Below are positions 8,447-15,737 of a DNA stretch of 64,000 bases, in pieces. Origin of the DNA: SHVO01 sp041906145 (GTDB lineage: Bacteria > Pseudomonadota > Alphaproteobacteria > Rhodospirillales > Rhodospirillaceae); assembly GCA_041906145.1 (NCBI GenBank), contig JAYRJU010000001.1, positions 248,001 to 312,000 on the forward strand, read 5' to 3'. A program made the translations under genes and the position numbers. The notes below the pieces were generated by a model. The model worked only from the letters and a program-made list of their open reading frames with translations, was not told the origin of the DNA and ran no database searches. Each line of letters opens with the position of its first letter. Position 1 is the stretch's first letter.

Positions 8447-9402
8447 GTCGGCAGCGTCCGCGCCGCATCGGCGGGCCAGCTCAGGAAAACCGTGTCGCCT
8501 TTCTGCGCTTCAACCTCATCGCCCACATTCGGGCGCAAGACGCGCACAACGATGTCCTGCGTGCGTACGAGGTAGGTTGTGCCCGTGCCGCGGTAGATGA
8601 TGTCTGTCACGACACCTTCCAGACCGCCGGGCGCGCGCGCGAGCGTGATCCGCTCTGGGCGTACGGCGAGCCCCGATGGCCACAGGTTGATGTCGCCAAA
8701 GAATCGCGCGACCGCTTGCTGCGCGGGCCGCTCATACAATCCGCGCGGCGTATCGATCTGCAGGATACGCCCCCGGTCCATGACCGCAATGCGGTCCGCC
8801 ATCGTCATGGCTTCGTCCTGATCGTGAGTGACGACCACAAAGCTGATGCCAAGGCGGCGGCGCAGCGTGAGAAGTTCCAGTTGCGTACGTTCACGCAAGT
8901 GTTTGTCGAGCGCGGCCATCGGCTCGTCGAGCAGGAGCGCTTTGGGGCGCTTGGCGATGCAACGCGCGAGCGCTACGCGCTGGCGCTGCCCTCCGGAGAG
9001 TTGATGCGGCTTTCGCGCCGCGAAGGCTTCCATCTCAACGGCGGCGAGCGCCTCTTTTGCTCTCGCCTCGATCTCCGCGGGCGCAAGGCGATCCTGCTTC
9101 AAACCGAACGCCACGTTGTCCACGACGGTCATGTGGGGAAACAGCGCATATGATTGAAACATCATATTGACGGGACGTCCGTAAGGCGGCGTCCCGGTCA
9201 TATCGACACCCTCGATCGCGACCGTGCCGGCATCCGGCGTCTCAAGGCCCGCCATCAATCTCAGCAGCGTGGTCTTGCCGCATCCCGAAGGACCCAGCAG
9301 CGCCAAACATTCGTTGGCGCCGACCTCAAGGGATATATGGTCGACGGCGATGACCTCGCCGTAAGTTTTGGTGATATCCTCGAGGCGAATCACAGCGGTC
9401 AT
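8443..9402 (-). CDS. potG: Polyamine ABC transporter ATP-binding protein PotG/PotA-type
   Basis: A 319-residue ABC ATPase of the CUT1/MOI group. Walker A GPSGCGKTT, signature LSGGQRQR and Walker B LLLDEPMAALD are complete, and about 100 C-terminal residues form a TOBE-like regulatory domain. The start ATG at 9402 overlaps the binding-protein stop by one base (TGATG); an extension to 9429 would run into that gene. It powers PotH/PotI import. Confidence 0.93.
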   Translation of the reverse strand: MTAVIRLEDITKTYGEVIAVDHISLEVGANECLALLGPSGCGKTTLLRLMAGLETPDAGTVAIEGVDMTGTPPYGRPVNMMFQSYALFPHMTVVDNVAFGLKQDRLAPAEIEARAKEALAAVEMEAFAARKPHQLSGGQRQRVALARCIAKRPKALLLDEPMAALDKHLRERTQLELLTLRRRLGISFVVVTHDQDEAMTMADRIAVMDRGRILQIDTPRGLYERPAQQAVARFFGDINLWPSGLAVRPERITLARAPGGLEGVVTDIIYRGTGTTYLVRTQDIVVRVLRPNVGDEVEAQKGDTVFLSWPADAARTLPT

Positions 9403-10502
9403 CAGGCGCCGGTCTTCACACCGTTCCACAACCGCGTGCGCAAGGTTTCAATCTCGGGTGACGGCGCGGTTTCAGGGAACAGGCGCGGCATCATCTCCGG
9501 TGCCGGATAAACGTTCTTGTCCTCAAGGATCTCTTTCGAAATGAACGGCGCGGCCTTCGCGTTGGCGTTCGCGTAGTACACCTTGTTGCTGATCGCCGCG
9601 ATCACCTCAGGCTCGAGGATATAATTGAGAAAAGCATGCGCGGCGCCGGCATGCGGCGCATCTTTCGGGATGGCCAGGAAGTCAAACCACATGACCGCGC
9701 CTTCCTTCGGGATACTGTACGCGACCTCGACGCCCTTATCGGCTTCCTTGGCGCGGTCGGCGGCCTGGAAGATGTCGCCCGAATAGCCCATGGCCACGCA
9801 GATATCTCCGTTCGCCAGCGCCGAGATGTATTCGGAGTTATGGAACTTCGCGATGTAAGGCCGCACGGCCTGCCATGCCGCGGCCGCACCCGCGTAATCG
9901 TCAGGCACGGTCGAATGCGGATCCTTGCCTTGATAAGCGAGCGTCAACTCAAACACATCGGCCGGCGAATCGAACACGTAGATTCCGCACGCCGCCAGTT
10001 TCGAGACATAGGCGGGATCGAGGATCAGTTTCCAACTATCGACCGGCGCGTCTTCGCCGAGCGCTTCCTTCACCTTGGCGGGATTATATCCGATGCCGGA
10101 GGTTCCCCACATGTAGACAAGCCCGTGCGTATTGTCCGGATCGGACGCCGCCGCGCGCTGGGTGATGGAGGTGTCCATATTGCCGAGATTAGGGAGCTTC
10201 GCCTTATCGAGAGGGCGAACGATTCCCGCCTTGATGAAACGCGCGAGCACCGGGCCGTTGGGAACCACCACGTCATAACCGGAGCCCCCGGCCAGCATCT
10301 TCGCCTCCAGCAATTCGGAGGAATCGAAGACGTCCATGTTCACGGTGATGCCCGTCTTCTTGGTGAAGTTTTCGAGCGTGTCCGGCGCGACATAGTCGGA
10401 CCAGAAGTAGAGATTGAGGGTCTTTTCCTCGTCGGATGATGGCCCACAAGCCGCGAGCGTGAGCAGCGCGAGCGCGCCCGCCCAAGAGTGAGATGGCTTC
10501 AT
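9402..10502 (-). CDS. potF: Polyamine ABC transporter substrate-binding lipoprotein PotF/PotD-type
   Basis: A 366-residue periplasmic binding protein. Residues 1-19 form a lipoprotein signal with lipobox LAAC (Cys19), so it is anchored to a membrane, unlike the soluble E. coli PotF. Family marks include LNLYFWSDYVAPDTLENFTK at the mature N-terminus and YKVPYAWGT-like VYMWGTSGIGYNPAKV. The start ATG at 10502 is preceded by AGGGG at 8 bases; an in-frame ATG at 10520 has no such site. First gene of the importer operon; the 109-bp divergent spacer to 10612 should hold its promoter. Confidence 0.92.
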   Translation of the reverse strand: MKPSHSWAGALALLTLAACGPSSDEEKTLNLYFWSDYVAPDTLENFTKKTGITVNMDVFDSSELLEAKMLAGGSGYDVVVPNGPVLARFIKAGIVRPLDKAKLPNLGNMDTSITQRAAASDPDNTHGLVYMWGTSGIGYNPAKVKEALGEDAPVDSWKLILDPAYVSKLAACGIYVFDSPADVFELTLAYQGKDPHSTVPDDYAGAAAAWQAVRPYIAKFHNSEYISALANGDICVAMGYSGDIFQAADRAKEADKGVEVAYSIPKEGAVMWFDFLAIPKDAPHAGAAHAFLNYILEPEVIAAISNKVYYANANAKAAPFISKEILEDKNVYPAPEMMPRLFPETAPSPEIETLRTRLWNGVKTGA

Positions 10503-10611
10503 CGGAAAATCCCCTGTCAAACGCCCTTAAGATCTCGGCGTAACAATAGTCCCTGGATGACGCCTGGAACAGAGCGAGGCATACTCCAACCTGGATTGGG
10601 GGGAGCATGTC

Positions 10612-11103
10612 ATGAGCCGCTCAGACGAGATCGCCGGGCGCGTTCACCGCGCCTATGCGTGGGGACGCGGCGGCCAAGTGCATTACCGCCGCTCCGGCCC
10701 GGCCGGGGCGCGTAGCCCGCTTTTGCTGATCCACGGCGCCCAAAACGGGGGCGAGACCTTCGAAGCCTTCATGTCCGACATGGGCCGAGAGCGGTCGGTG
10801 ATCGCACCGGACCTGCCGGGAACCGGAATGTCCGATGCCTTGAAAGGCGCGGGCGACGCAGGCGCCCTTGCCGACGCTTTGCTGGAAGTCGTCGCGGAAC
10901 TGGGCCTCGGCATGGTCGATGTCCTTGCCGTTGCCGATGGCGGCGAAGTCGCCGTGGAAATGGCCCGCCAGCAGCCGGACGTCGTGCGGAAACTGATCCT
11001 CGTTTCGGCGCCCGCGCCCGTGGGCCTTCTGAGCCAGCCGACTCTTTCCCTCGCGGCGGCCGCGTTCAGCGCGCAGGCCGTCCGGGATTTTCTAGACCGT
11101 TAA
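10612..11103 (+). pseudogene. Truncated alpha/beta-hydrolase lacking the catalytic nucleophile
   Basis: A 163-residue open frame matching only the N-terminal half of an alpha/beta-hydrolase: oxyanion region LLLIHGAQNGGETFEAF, then PDLPGTGMSDA, then the nucleophile elbow. Where active members have GxSxGG this one reads AVADGG, so the serine is Ala. The frame stops just after LILVSAPAPVGLL, before any cap domain, acid or catalytic His, and runs 4 bp into the convergent nuclease gene. It is therefore either a gene remnant or a non-catalytic protein. The reading frame itself is undamaged, so expression remains possible. Confidence 0.6.
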
Positions 11104-11915
11104 ACGATCGCGGAAAACTCCGCCCAGAGCGGAACGTGATCCGAACTCTTCACATTGAGGAGCGCGCGGGAATTCACCAACTTCAAATCACGATAGAACA
11201 CGTGATCAAGCACTTGGTTGAAATGCCGCCACTGCGGTGCGGCCGCGGGAACGCGGGTCAACCCAAGATCGCCCATGGCTTTCTGCAAAAGATGCCAGCG
11301 TGATTCGTTCCAGGTGTTGAAGTCTCCCGCGACGATGCAGGGCCCTTTGTGATCATGCACCGGCCCGATAATCTGCTCGATCTGACGGGCGAACTTGGCT
11401 GTCGAGACCAGATTTATCGCGTGCACGTTCAACACCAGCAGCGTCTGTCCCGCAAAAGGATAGCTGGTGATAAGAAACGTTTTCGGCGTTGCAACGAGCG
11501 GCTCGCGATCGGGGGATTTCACGACACGCCTTGAGATCGAGGGCACGCGGCTTCCGGTCTTGGGCCCCGTCGTCACACCCGCCCCAACGCCGATATTTTC
11601 GGCCATGATCCATTCCAGGCCGCTGGCAAGGTGAAACGGTTGCGCGATGCCGCCGTGCAAGACCGCTTCCTGCAGCAGCACGAGTTCCACTCCGGCACTC
11701 ATGCTGGTGAGATCCGGCATACAGCCCTTGCGGCGCGCCTTGAACATGTTCCAGCTGATCATCTTGATCGTCGTGCCGAAGTCCGCCGCCGAGGCGCTTC
11801 CCAGATGCACGACTGATTCCGTCTCGGCGAAGGAGAGAAAACGGTTCGCGCGGCCGAACATGGAAAAAGGATTGTTCACGGAGGGAAAATGGGCCGGATT
11901 TTTCACGCGTTGCAC
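11100..11915 (-). CDS. Endonuclease/exonuclease/phosphatase (EEP) family protein
   Basis: A 271-residue member of the EEP superfamily (DNase I/ExoIII/sphingomyelinase fold). The metal and catalytic motifs are present: ISWNMFK (about 53-59), LLQEAV with its Glu, VAGDFNTWNES, and the C-terminal SSDHVPLWAEF. There is no clear signal peptide, so it is probably cytosolic. Start at 11915 is the longest reading; Met19 is an alternative. Substrate (nucleic acid or phosphodiester lipid) cannot be told. It overlaps the hydrolase remnant by 4 bp tail to tail. Confidence 0.85.
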   Translation of the reverse strand: MQRVKNPAHFPSVNNPFSMFGRANRFLSFAETESVVHLGSASAADFGTTIKMISWNMFKARRKGCMPDLTSMSAGVELVLLQEAVLHGGIAQPFHLASGLEWIMAENIGVGAGVTTGPKTGSRVPSISRRVVKSPDREPLVATPKTFLITSYPFAGQTLLVLNVHAINLVSTAKFARQIEQIIGPVHDHKGPCIVAGDFNTWNESRWHLLQKAMGDLGLTRVPAAAPQWRHFNQVLDHVFYRDLKLVNSRALLNVKSSDHVPLWAEFSAIV

Positions 11916-12121
11916 GAAATCAGTTGCCCATCATAGAACTTCCCGCCGCGCTTACAAAATCAAGTCGCGGCAATTTTTGTTTCCAATCAAATAAGCACCG
12001 GTCCATCATGCCGCCGCGCCGAGACCCGCTCCGGTCGCGGACCGCCCGTTTCCCGCTTTAGAATTGAGGACCGCCGAGACGACATGAGGGAGTTCGACGA
12101 CCGCCCCGGACACATTGTCCC

Positions 12122-12487
12122 ATGATCCCCGAACATCTCGCAGCGTTCCTCCGCACGACCATCAAGAGTGTCTGGGCCCTCGACCTGCTGGTTCTGATGA
12201 AGAACGAACCCGGTGAAGGTTGGACGGTTACGACCCTGAACGACCGCCTCCGGGCGTCGACGTCGCTGGTCGAGGAGATTTTGGCGACTTTCACCCGGCA
12301 GGGCCTGGTGGTTTCGGCGGCCGACGGGACATACCGGTATCAGGCGAATGGGGAGATCGACGCCCTGGCGAGCGAATTGACCCGCCTGTACGCCGAACGC
12401 CCTCTGACCGTGATCAAACAAATCGTGTCGGCCCCGAACGAGAAGATCCATTCCTTCGTCGATGCCTTCCGGCTCAAAAAGGACTGA
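12122..12487 (+). CDS. Winged-helix-like protein of unknown function
   Basis: A 121-residue protein whose middle reads like a winged helix: VWALDLLVLMKNEPGEGWTV, then a recognition-helix-like TSLVEEILATFTRQGLV, then the wing AADGTYRYQ. The C-terminal part KIHSFVDAFRLKKD is basic. Two small membrane proteins (DUF5985) follow on the same strand, the first 11 bp after this stop, so it probably is the first gene of a three-gene unit and may regulate it. No named family recognised. Confidence 0.7.
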   Translation: MIPEHLAAFLRTTIKSVWALDLLVLMKNEPGEGWTVTTLNDRLRASTSLVEEILATFTRQGLVVSAADGTYRYQANGEIDALASELTRLYAERPLTVIKQIVSAPNEKIHSFVDAFRLKKD

Positions 12488-12497
12488 AGCAGGCGCC

Positions 12498-12764
12498 ATG
12501 ACCTTCCAATCCGCCATCTACCTCCTGTGCGCCATCACGAGCCTGATCTGCCTCCTCCTGCTGGCGCGCGGATACGCCCGGACGGGGGTCCGATTGCTTT
12601 TGTGGAGCTCGATCTGCTTCGTCGGCTTCGCGCTCAATAACCTGCTTTTGTTCATCGACTTGGTCGTGCTGCCGGAGGAGATCAGTTTGGTCGTCTGGCG
12701 CCAGTTGACGACGCTCGTCGCGCTCAGCGTGCTTCTGTACGGTTTCATTTGGGAAGCGGACTAG
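12498..12764 (+). CDS. DUF5985 small membrane protein (copy 1)
   Basis: An 88-residue protein with three predicted membrane helices (IYLLCAITSLICLLLLARGY, LLLWSSICFVGFALNNLLLF, LTTLVALSVLLYGFIW). Start ATG at 12498. The layout and the FALNNLLLFIDLVVLP block match the DUF5985 family, whose function is unknown. It pairs with the next gene, which shares the same three-helix plan. Family assignment is from memory of its pattern. Confidence 0.7.
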   Translation: MTFQSAIYLLCAITSLICLLLLARGYARTGVRLLLWSSICFVGFALNNLLLFIDLVVLPEEISLVVWRQLTTLVALSVLLYGFIWEAD

Positions 12765-12778
12765 GGGAGGCGGGCACC

Positions 12779-13048
12779 ATGGAACACTTCCTTTACGGCG
12801 TGCTGACGGCCGGAAACCTTATCGCGGCGGCCTTTTTCCTGAAGTTTTACGCCCGGACCAGGCAGCGGCTGCTTTTAATGTTCGCCTTCGCGTTCCTATT
12901 GTTTGCCGCCCAGCAGGCCATCCTCGGGTTGGAGGTGACCCAGCAAGAGGAGGAAGCGAACGCGTACCTTCTCCGCCTCGCGGGATTCATCCTGATCATC
13001 GCCGGGATCGTTTCGACGAACTTCGGCAAACGCCACCGAAACGAGTAG
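12779..13048 (+). CDS. DUF5985 small membrane protein (copy 2)
   Basis: An 89-residue three-helix membrane protein starting at ATG 12779 (GGGGAGGCGGGC upstream). Helices are FLYGVLTAGNLIAAAFFLKFY, LLLMFAFAFLLFAAQQAIL and LLRLAGFILIIAGIVSTNF. The basic RTRQR loop after helix 1 parallels ARTGVR in the preceding gene, so the two look like diverged duplicates. Probably form a heteromeric membrane unit; function unknown. Confidence 0.7.
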   Translation: MEHFLYGVLTAGNLIAAAFFLKFYARTRQRLLLMFAFAFLLFAAQQAILGLEVTQQEEEANAYLLRLAGFILIIAGIVSTNFGKRHRNE

Positions 13049-13111
13049 CATTTAGGCGCGGAATCGGTTTAGCGTGTGGCCACGCAACGCCACAACCATT
13101 TGGAGGGGACA

Positions 13112-13426
13112 ATGGCAGCTCGTAAGAAGACCAAGAAGAAGGCCGCGAAGAAAGTCGTCAGCAAGGCCGCGCGCAAAGGCGCCGCCAAGTCTGCGGCGAA
13201 GCGGACGGTGAAGAAGGCGAAAAAGGCGGCGAAGAAATCCGCCAAAAAGGTCGCCAAGAAAGCCGCACGCAAGCCGGCCGCCCGCAGCGTCAAGAAGGTT
13301 GTGAAGCGCGCCGCTAAGCGCGTGGCGAAGAAGATCAACAAGGCGATGGAAATGGCCAAGCAAGTCGCGCAAGGCGCGGCGGATGCGGTCGCCGAAGCGA
13401 AGCCGCAAGGCGTGCTCGGCTTCTAG
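13112..13426 (+). CDS. Lys/Ala-rich histone H1-like protein
   Basis: A 104-residue protein starting at ATG 13112 behind a strong GGAGGGG site. Its first 85 residues are almost entirely Lys, Ala and Arg in irregular KKAAKK-type repeats, as in bacterial histone H1-like and AlgP-type DNA-binding proteins. The tail (MEMAKQVAQGAADAVAEAKPQG) could form an amphipathic helix. Likely binds DNA or RNA non-specifically. A strong terminator follows 22 bp after the stop, so it is probably a single-gene transcript. Confidence 0.8.
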   Translation: MAARKKTKKKAAKKVVSKAARKGAAKSAAKRTVKKAKKAAKKSAKKVAKKAARKPAARSVKKVVKRAAKRVAKKINKAMEMAKQVAQGAADAVAEAKPQGVLGF

Positions 13427-13448
13427 CCAATCATCCGATACGAATTTC

Positions 13449-13480
13449 AAAACCCGCGAAGCCGTCACTTCGCGGGTTTT
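13449..13480 (+). terminator. Strong intrinsic terminator after the histone-like gene
   Basis: Perfect 13-bp inverted repeat AAAACCCGCGAAG / CTTCGCGGGTTTT with a 6-base loop, followed by GTGTTTTT. Intrinsic terminator on the plus strand; its A-rich left arm lets it act on the minus strand also, where the DUF2141 gene ends 50 bp away. Confidence 0.9.
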
Positions 13481-13530
13481 GTGTTTTTAGGGCAGTTCGA
13501 TGACGGGAGATCGCCCCCTTCAGGGGCTAG

Positions 13531-14061
13531 CTACTTCCGCGGTAACGGGCGCGCGGAGAGGCCGCTCCAGTAGTTTAGAACCACCTCGATGACTGTCTGC
13601 CCTTGCCCAACCGAAAAGGCGGCTTCTTTTACATTCGGCTTGCTGTAGCCGAGGCGAGGGTTATTCGGAAACCCGTAACCATCGTTGAAGGGGTTGAGTT
13701 TGCCGTCACCGTTGCGGTCGTGCAGGACCGCCGCGGCGTAACTGCCCGCAGACGGAACGACGACGCACACCTCGCCGTCGCCTTCGGGTGGGGTCGGCAC
13801 ATCAATGCGCTGGAACACCTTGCCTGCCGCACGCAGAGCGCGACCCGGCGACAAAAAGTCGTTGGGGTCGTCCGGGTAGAGTTCGACGCGGAGTTGCCCC
13901 TCCCGATCCTTGAAACCGGTCACCCGGACCAGAACGCTGGGGCCCGTATATCCTTCGGGGCAGGTCGCTTCATGGGTCGACAAGGAGGCCGGTGGGGCCT
14001 CTTCCGCATGCGCGCCCTCAGTGAGCGCGCCGAGAAGGAAAAGAAAAAGAAAGCGGTGCAT
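13531..14061 (-). CDS. Secreted DUF2141 protein
   Basis: A 176-residue exported protein. Residues 1-19 are a signal peptide (FLFLFLLGALTEGAHA). The DUF2141 domain follows: RVTGFKDREGQLRVELYP, then the diagnostic HDRNGDGKLNPF with GFPNNPRLGYS. The family is small, beta-sandwich-like and of unknown function. The start ATG at 14061 gives the signal peptide; the longer frame to 14103 does not. It lies 42 bp after the HisRS-like gene on the same strand and could be read from the same transcript. Confidence 0.85.
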   Translation of the reverse strand: MHRFLFLFLLGALTEGAHAEEAPPASLSTHEATCPEGYTGPSVLVRVTGFKDREGQLRVELYPDDPNDFLSPGRALRAAGKVFQRIDVPTPPEGDGEVCVVVPSAGSYAAAVLHDRNGDGKLNPFNDGYGFPNNPRLGYSKPNVKEAAFSVGQGQTVIEVVLNYWSGLSARPLPRK

Positions 14062-14103
14062 AGCCGATGCCCCTTTATCGCCCACAAGCCCCGTGACGAG
14101 CAT

Positions 14104-14764
14104 TTAGTCCGTCTCCCCCACTTCGGCAAGGCGCCCGCGGCCGTCACGAAGAGCTTGCGCAAGCAAAAGCCGCTCCACCCCAAAGGCCCACCCGATGCCT
14201 TCGGCGTAGCGGCCGCCGCCGCCCAGCTGGCGCACGGCGCCAAGGGCCGCACACTCGGTTTCGAACCCCGCATCGATATAGTACCTGAGGCCACGGCGCA
14301 CCTTGTCATGGAAGGTGTAGGGGATACCGAGTTCGTCGAGGCAAGCTTTCATCAGCGAGACGACTTCCTCGCGGCTGACGCTGGGACCGAGAGCCTCAAT
14401 GCCGAACTGCGTAAACTCACGGTAACGCCCTGTCTGCGGGCGTTCATAGCGATAGCAACGTGCGACATAAAAAATACGCGCGGGTTTGGGCATGGTAGCG
14501 GCCCACCCATTGTTCCAAAGCTCCTGCACCATCCCGGTGGCTTCGGGAACGAGGCAGACGGGGCGGTTGCCGCGATCACGGAAGGTCCACATCTGCGCTT
14601 CCTTGTCGGGGCCGATTTTTCCAAGGAACGTGCCGGACTCCCAAATGGAGGGCAGTACGATTTCAGAGTAGCCCGCCTCAATGAACCACCCTCCGCAGGA
14701 CGGAGATGATCTCGACATACCGGCGGGCTTCTTCACCCGTCAGGACTTTGGTACCGCGCAACAT
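14104..14764 (-). CDS. Short histidyl-tRNA-synthetase-like protein, read through a +1 frameshift
   Basis: Class II synthetase catalytic core of the HisRS/HisZ group, about 219 residues if one base is skipped; ordinary HisRS has about 420 and an anticodon-binding domain, missing here. ATG at 14764 has an excellent AAAGGAG site 6 bases upstream and encodes MLRGTKVLTGEEARRYVEI, but this frame stops at 14678. The rest (FIEAGYSEIVLPSIWESG onward) is in the +1 frame; dropping one G of the GGG in CGGAGGGTGG (about 14688-14695) restores one continuous protein. Motif 2 (ARCYRYERPQTGRYREFTQF) and motif 3 (GWAFGVERLLL) are intact; the His motif is altered (RGLRYY instead of RGLDYY). A histidine leader/attenuator precedes it. 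It may be a HisZ-like regulator or HisRS-derived enzyme. The frameshift may be a sequencing error, decay or programmed. Confidence 0.75.
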
Positions 14765-14804
14765 GGACGTCTCCTTTCAGAATGGCCGGCCGGCGAAGGA
14801 GACA

Positions 14805-14833
14805 TAAAAATGGCCCCGTCCGTCGGAGGGGCC
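14805..14833 (-). terminator. Attenuator terminator of the histidine leader
   Basis: On the minus strand GGCCCC (14828-14833) pairs with GGGGCC (14812-14817), extended inside by UCC/GGA with a 3-base loop and one bulged base, and is followed at once by AUUUUUAU. This is an intrinsic terminator between the leader peptide and the HisRS-like start. Its first arm can also pair with GGGCC at the end of the leader reading frame (14868-14872), giving the alternative antiterminator. Confidence 0.85.
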
Positions 14834-14863
14834 TGGTTTCGCAATTGAAGTCGCAGAAATGCG

Positions 14864-14932
14864 TTACGGCCCGCCCATCAGGTGATGATGGTGGTGCGCA
14901 TGCACGAACGAGATGCGGCCGGCTTTTTTCAT
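14864..14932 (-). promoter_or_regulatory. Histidine leader peptide (22 codons) of a transcription attenuator
   Basis: A 22-codon reading frame, ATG at 14932 to TAA at 14864, preceded by AGGCGG. Six of 22 codons are His: one at residue 11, then after an Ala five in a row at 13-17 (CAC CAC CAT CAT CAC). This is the hallmark of a his attenuator. RNA segments fall in the classical 1-2-3-4 order: CCAUCA within the His codons pairs with UGAUGG just after them; the adjoining GGGCC can pair with GGCCC of the terminator; the terminator follows. A ribosome stalled on His codons would free segment 2 and prevent termination, raising expression of the downstream HisRS-like gene when charged tRNA-His is scarce. 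Confidence 0.88.
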
Positions 14933-14942
14933 TGCCGCCTGT

Positions 14943-15170
14943 CTACACGTGCGGCGCGTAGGCCGCAAGCGCTTCGCGGGCGCATGCACGCCGGCGTTGG
15001 CAGATCCGGCGCGTTCCGCGCCAGACCTCCACCCGTGACAGAGCGCTTGCCGCAAGCAACTGGACCGCTTCCTCGGCTGCGGCCGTATCGCAGGCAAAAT
15101 GCAGAACCAGCACCGCGGCGGCATGGGCAACTTCATCCTCGAAGAAACAGAAGCGATAGGCCTGATGCAT
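14943..15170 (-). CDS. Small protein of unknown function upstream of the histidine leader
   Basis: A 75-residue frame from ATG 15170 ending 10 bp before the leader peptide start. The beginning YRFCFFEDEVAHAAAVLVLHF and the stretch ALSRVEVWRGTRRIC resemble the short alphaproteobacterial proteins of about 70-80 residues with an N-terminal beta-hairpin and a VEVWxGxR motif; I know no function for them. The ribosome site (GGGA) is weak. Antisense frames also exist here, so confidence is moderate. If real, the leader lies in its 3' region or has a promoter inside this gene. Confidence 0.5.
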   Translation of the reverse strand: MHQAYRFCFFEDEVAHAAAVLVLHFACDTAAAEEAVQLLAASALSRVEVWRGTRRICQRRRACAREALAAYAPHV

Positions 15171-15302
15171 GGCGGTTGTCCCAATGCTCTTGGTGCGCGA
15201 GCACAACAAAGCTTTGCAACTTCCGTACCAAGGGGACAAAACAAAGTGGCGCAGCGCCTTACCCGGCGGCGCGGCTTGAAACCGTAAAGAAATGGGACAC
15301 GC

Positions 15303-15737
15303 GTGAGCGACCTCGCGGCGTATGCCGGCCTTTTCACCGCCGCCTTCCTGGCCGCGACGATCTTTCCCGCCCAATCCGAAGCCGCACTTGCCGCGCTATT
15401 GTTGGCCGGCGATCAACCCGTAATGACGCTGATCATCGTCGCAAGCGTGGGCAATGTGCTGGGCGCCGTCGTGAATTGGATGCTCGGACGGGGTATTGAG
15501 CGGTTCAAGACGCGGCCCTGGTTTCCGGCCAAGGCCGAGACTCTGGCGCGCGCGCAAGGATGGTATCGACGTTATGGCAAGTGGTCGCTGCTGCTGTCGT
15601 GGGCGCCGTTCATCGGCGATCCCATTACCGTTGTGGCCGGCGTAATGCGCGAGCCGTTGCCGGTGTTCGTGGCGCTGGTGACCATCGCCAAGGTGGGGCG
15701 CTACCTCGCGGTCGCCGCCATTGTTGGCGCTTTATAA
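15303..15737 (+). CDS. YqaA family membrane protein (DedA/SNARE-associated superfamily)
   Basis: A 144-residue inner-membrane protein starting at GTG 15303. It has about four hydrophobic segments and the superfamily marks AATIFPAQSEAALAALLLAG, VGNVLGAVVNWMLGRGIERF and WAPFIGDPITVVAGVMR, which fit YqaA. Related DedA proteins flip or move lipid head groups; this one is unassigned. It ends 6 bp inside the convergent dioxygenase gene. Confidence 0.85.
   Translation: MSDLAAYAGLFTAAFLAATIFPAQSEAALAALLLAGDQPVMTLIIVASVGNVLGAVVNWMLGRGIERFKTRPWFPAKAETLARAQGWYRRYGKWSLLLSWAPFIGDPITVVAGVMREPLPVFVALVTIAKVGRYLAVAAIVGAL

Noticed and set aside
11987..12517. 176-codon minus-strand frame
   Set aside because: Competes with the winged-helix gene on the plus strand, which has better composition and an operon context.
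13531..14764. hisG or other histidine genes after the leader
   Set aside because: The gene after the HisRS-like frame is a secreted DUF2141 protein; no histidine biosynthesis gene follows.
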